DNA of 64,000 nt, taken from the NCBI GenBank assembly GCA_035771175.1, contig CM069594.1, forward strand, positions 15,533,670-15,597,669, read 5' to 3'. Numbering within the stretch: position 1 is the first letter of the stretch; the number at the start of each line of letters is the position of its first letter. The notes beneath the pieces were generated by a model. That model ran no database searches and was not told where the DNA came from. It saw only the letters and a program-made list of their open reading frames with translations. This DNA is from Paratinospora sagittata (lineage: Eukaryota > Streptophyta > Magnoliopsida > Ranunculales > Menispermaceae). Of the stretch, positions 63,117-64,000 are shown one piece after another. The position numbers and the translations under genes are program-made.

Positions 63117-64000
63117 ATTGATTTGGATATGAGGATATATCTTATAGGTTGGATGTTCATTAGGCATATGTTTTACAGGTTTCAAAATCCTTTTTATTGG
63201 AAATACAAATGAGACTCTATCATTTTTTTTTTGAAAGCCTAGAGATTACATGAAACTACTCCATTTACTGGAAGAAAGAAAGTGATTGTTCTTCTTTTCC
63301 TTATGTAATGAATTATTGAACTTACTTATGATTAAAATTAAATCACTTTTACATCAAGAATGTAATGGTTATGGTGTTAAAACTTGGGGAAGATTTTTGC
63401 CCAGTTGCCAATCAAAGGATTGACTTTTTTATGATTAAATTAATTTTATGCTTGAATTAGTAAAAAGAATTGATTAATTTGTTTTTGTGTTCTATATTTT
63501 GGCATGATCAAATAAATCAATGGGATTGCTTTGGATATGAGGATATATCTTATAGGTTGGATGTTCATTAGGCATATATTTTACAGGTTTCAAAATCCTT
63601 TTTGTTGGAAATACAAATGAGACTCTATCATTTTTTTTTTTTGAAAGCCTAGAGATTACATGAAACTGCTCCATTTACTGGAAGAAAGAAAGTGATTGTT
63701 CTTCTTTTCCTTATATAATGAATTATTGAACTTACTTACGATTAAAATTAAATCACTTTTACATCAAGAATGTAATGGTTACGGTGTTGAAACTTGGGGC
63801 AGATTTTTGTTCAGTTGCCAATCAAAGGCATGACTTTTCTATGATTATATCAATTTTATGCTTGAATTAGTAAAAACAATTGATTGATTTGTTTTTGTAT
63901 TCTATGTTTTGGCCTGATAAAATAAATCAATGGAATTGATTTGGATCTGAGGATATATCTTATAGGTTGAATGTTCATTAGGCATATATTTTACAGGTTT

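Larger units (their letters stand above)
42526..64000. repeat. ~410-bp satellite array, right block
   Basis: Monomers continue in the same direction to the window end. Starts include 45167, 45576, 45987, 46398, 46809, 47217, 47626 and 48039, followed by the 8-monomer HOR. From about 56 kb monomers are more varied, with changes such as CTTCTTTTCCTTCTATAATG, GGTTACGGTG and GGCCTGATAAAA. A block at about 61.55-62.3 kb recurs at 63.15-63.9 kb with a 1598-bp offset. Minus-strand frames of 60-75 codons (47138, 50014, 60663, 61894, 63492) are by-products of the monomer. Confidence 0.97.

Noticed and set aside
1..64000. CENP-B box, telomere repeats, rRNA, tRNA or microRNA genes in the satellite
   Set aside because: I saw no sequence fitting NTTCGNNNNANNCGGGN, no TTTAGGG runs and no RNA-gene hallmark. 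The only tRNA-related sequence is the 12-nt primer-binding site.

Overview
The window is plant (very probably angiosperm) heterochromatin. Almost all of it is one AT-rich tandem satellite with a monomer of about 410 bp. The array is interrupted by one nearly full-length Ty3/gypsy LTR retrotransposon with plant hallmarks (initiator-Met tRNA primer-binding site, chromodomain-type integrase tail) and by two solo LTRs of the same family. I see no host protein-coding gene, rRNA, tRNA or CRISPR array. The species cannot be named from this sequence.

Layout. 1-5544: satellite, mostly divergent monomers with a trace of a 7-monomer periodicity. 5545-14896: LTR retrotransposon on the minus strand, flanked by a 5-bp target duplication (ACTTA) that splits one satellite monomer. 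14897-34600: satellite, including a sharp 7-monomer higher-order repeat (HOR) of 2870 bp (about 20.8-31.5 kb). 34601-35895: solo LTR on the plus strand with CTTTT target duplication. 35896-41230: satellite. 41231-42525: second solo LTR with the same target duplication and flanks; it is not a second insertion but part of a tandem duplication offset by 6630 bp. 42526-64000: satellite, with an 8-monomer HOR of 3289 bp (about 48.0-56.0 kb) and then older-looking, more divergent monomers, some with a shared 40-bp deletion.

Retrotransposon. In its own direction (right to left) it reads 5' LTR, PBS, AT-rich leader, an extra ORF (ORF1), a spacer with ~120-bp repeats, gag, zinc knuckle, protease, the N-terminal part of reverse transcriptase, a large deletion, the C-terminal part of integrase with a chromodomain-like tail, polypurine tract and 3' LTR. 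The pol tail suggests the Tekay/Del chromovirus lineage. ORF1 upstream of gag is atypical for that lineage, and both ORF1 and gag have a splice-acceptor-like sequence exactly 7 nt before the ATG. ORF1, gag-pol and integrase each carry an in-frame stop, and integrase is also frameshifted. The two LTRs nevertheless differ by only about five substitutions outside their minisatellite, so the copy is young, and some of the damage may predate its insertion.

The satellite and elements together show repeated in-register unequal exchange: HORs of two different lengths, a monomer-sized indel between the duplicated blocks, and a transposon carried along as part of a new repeat unit.
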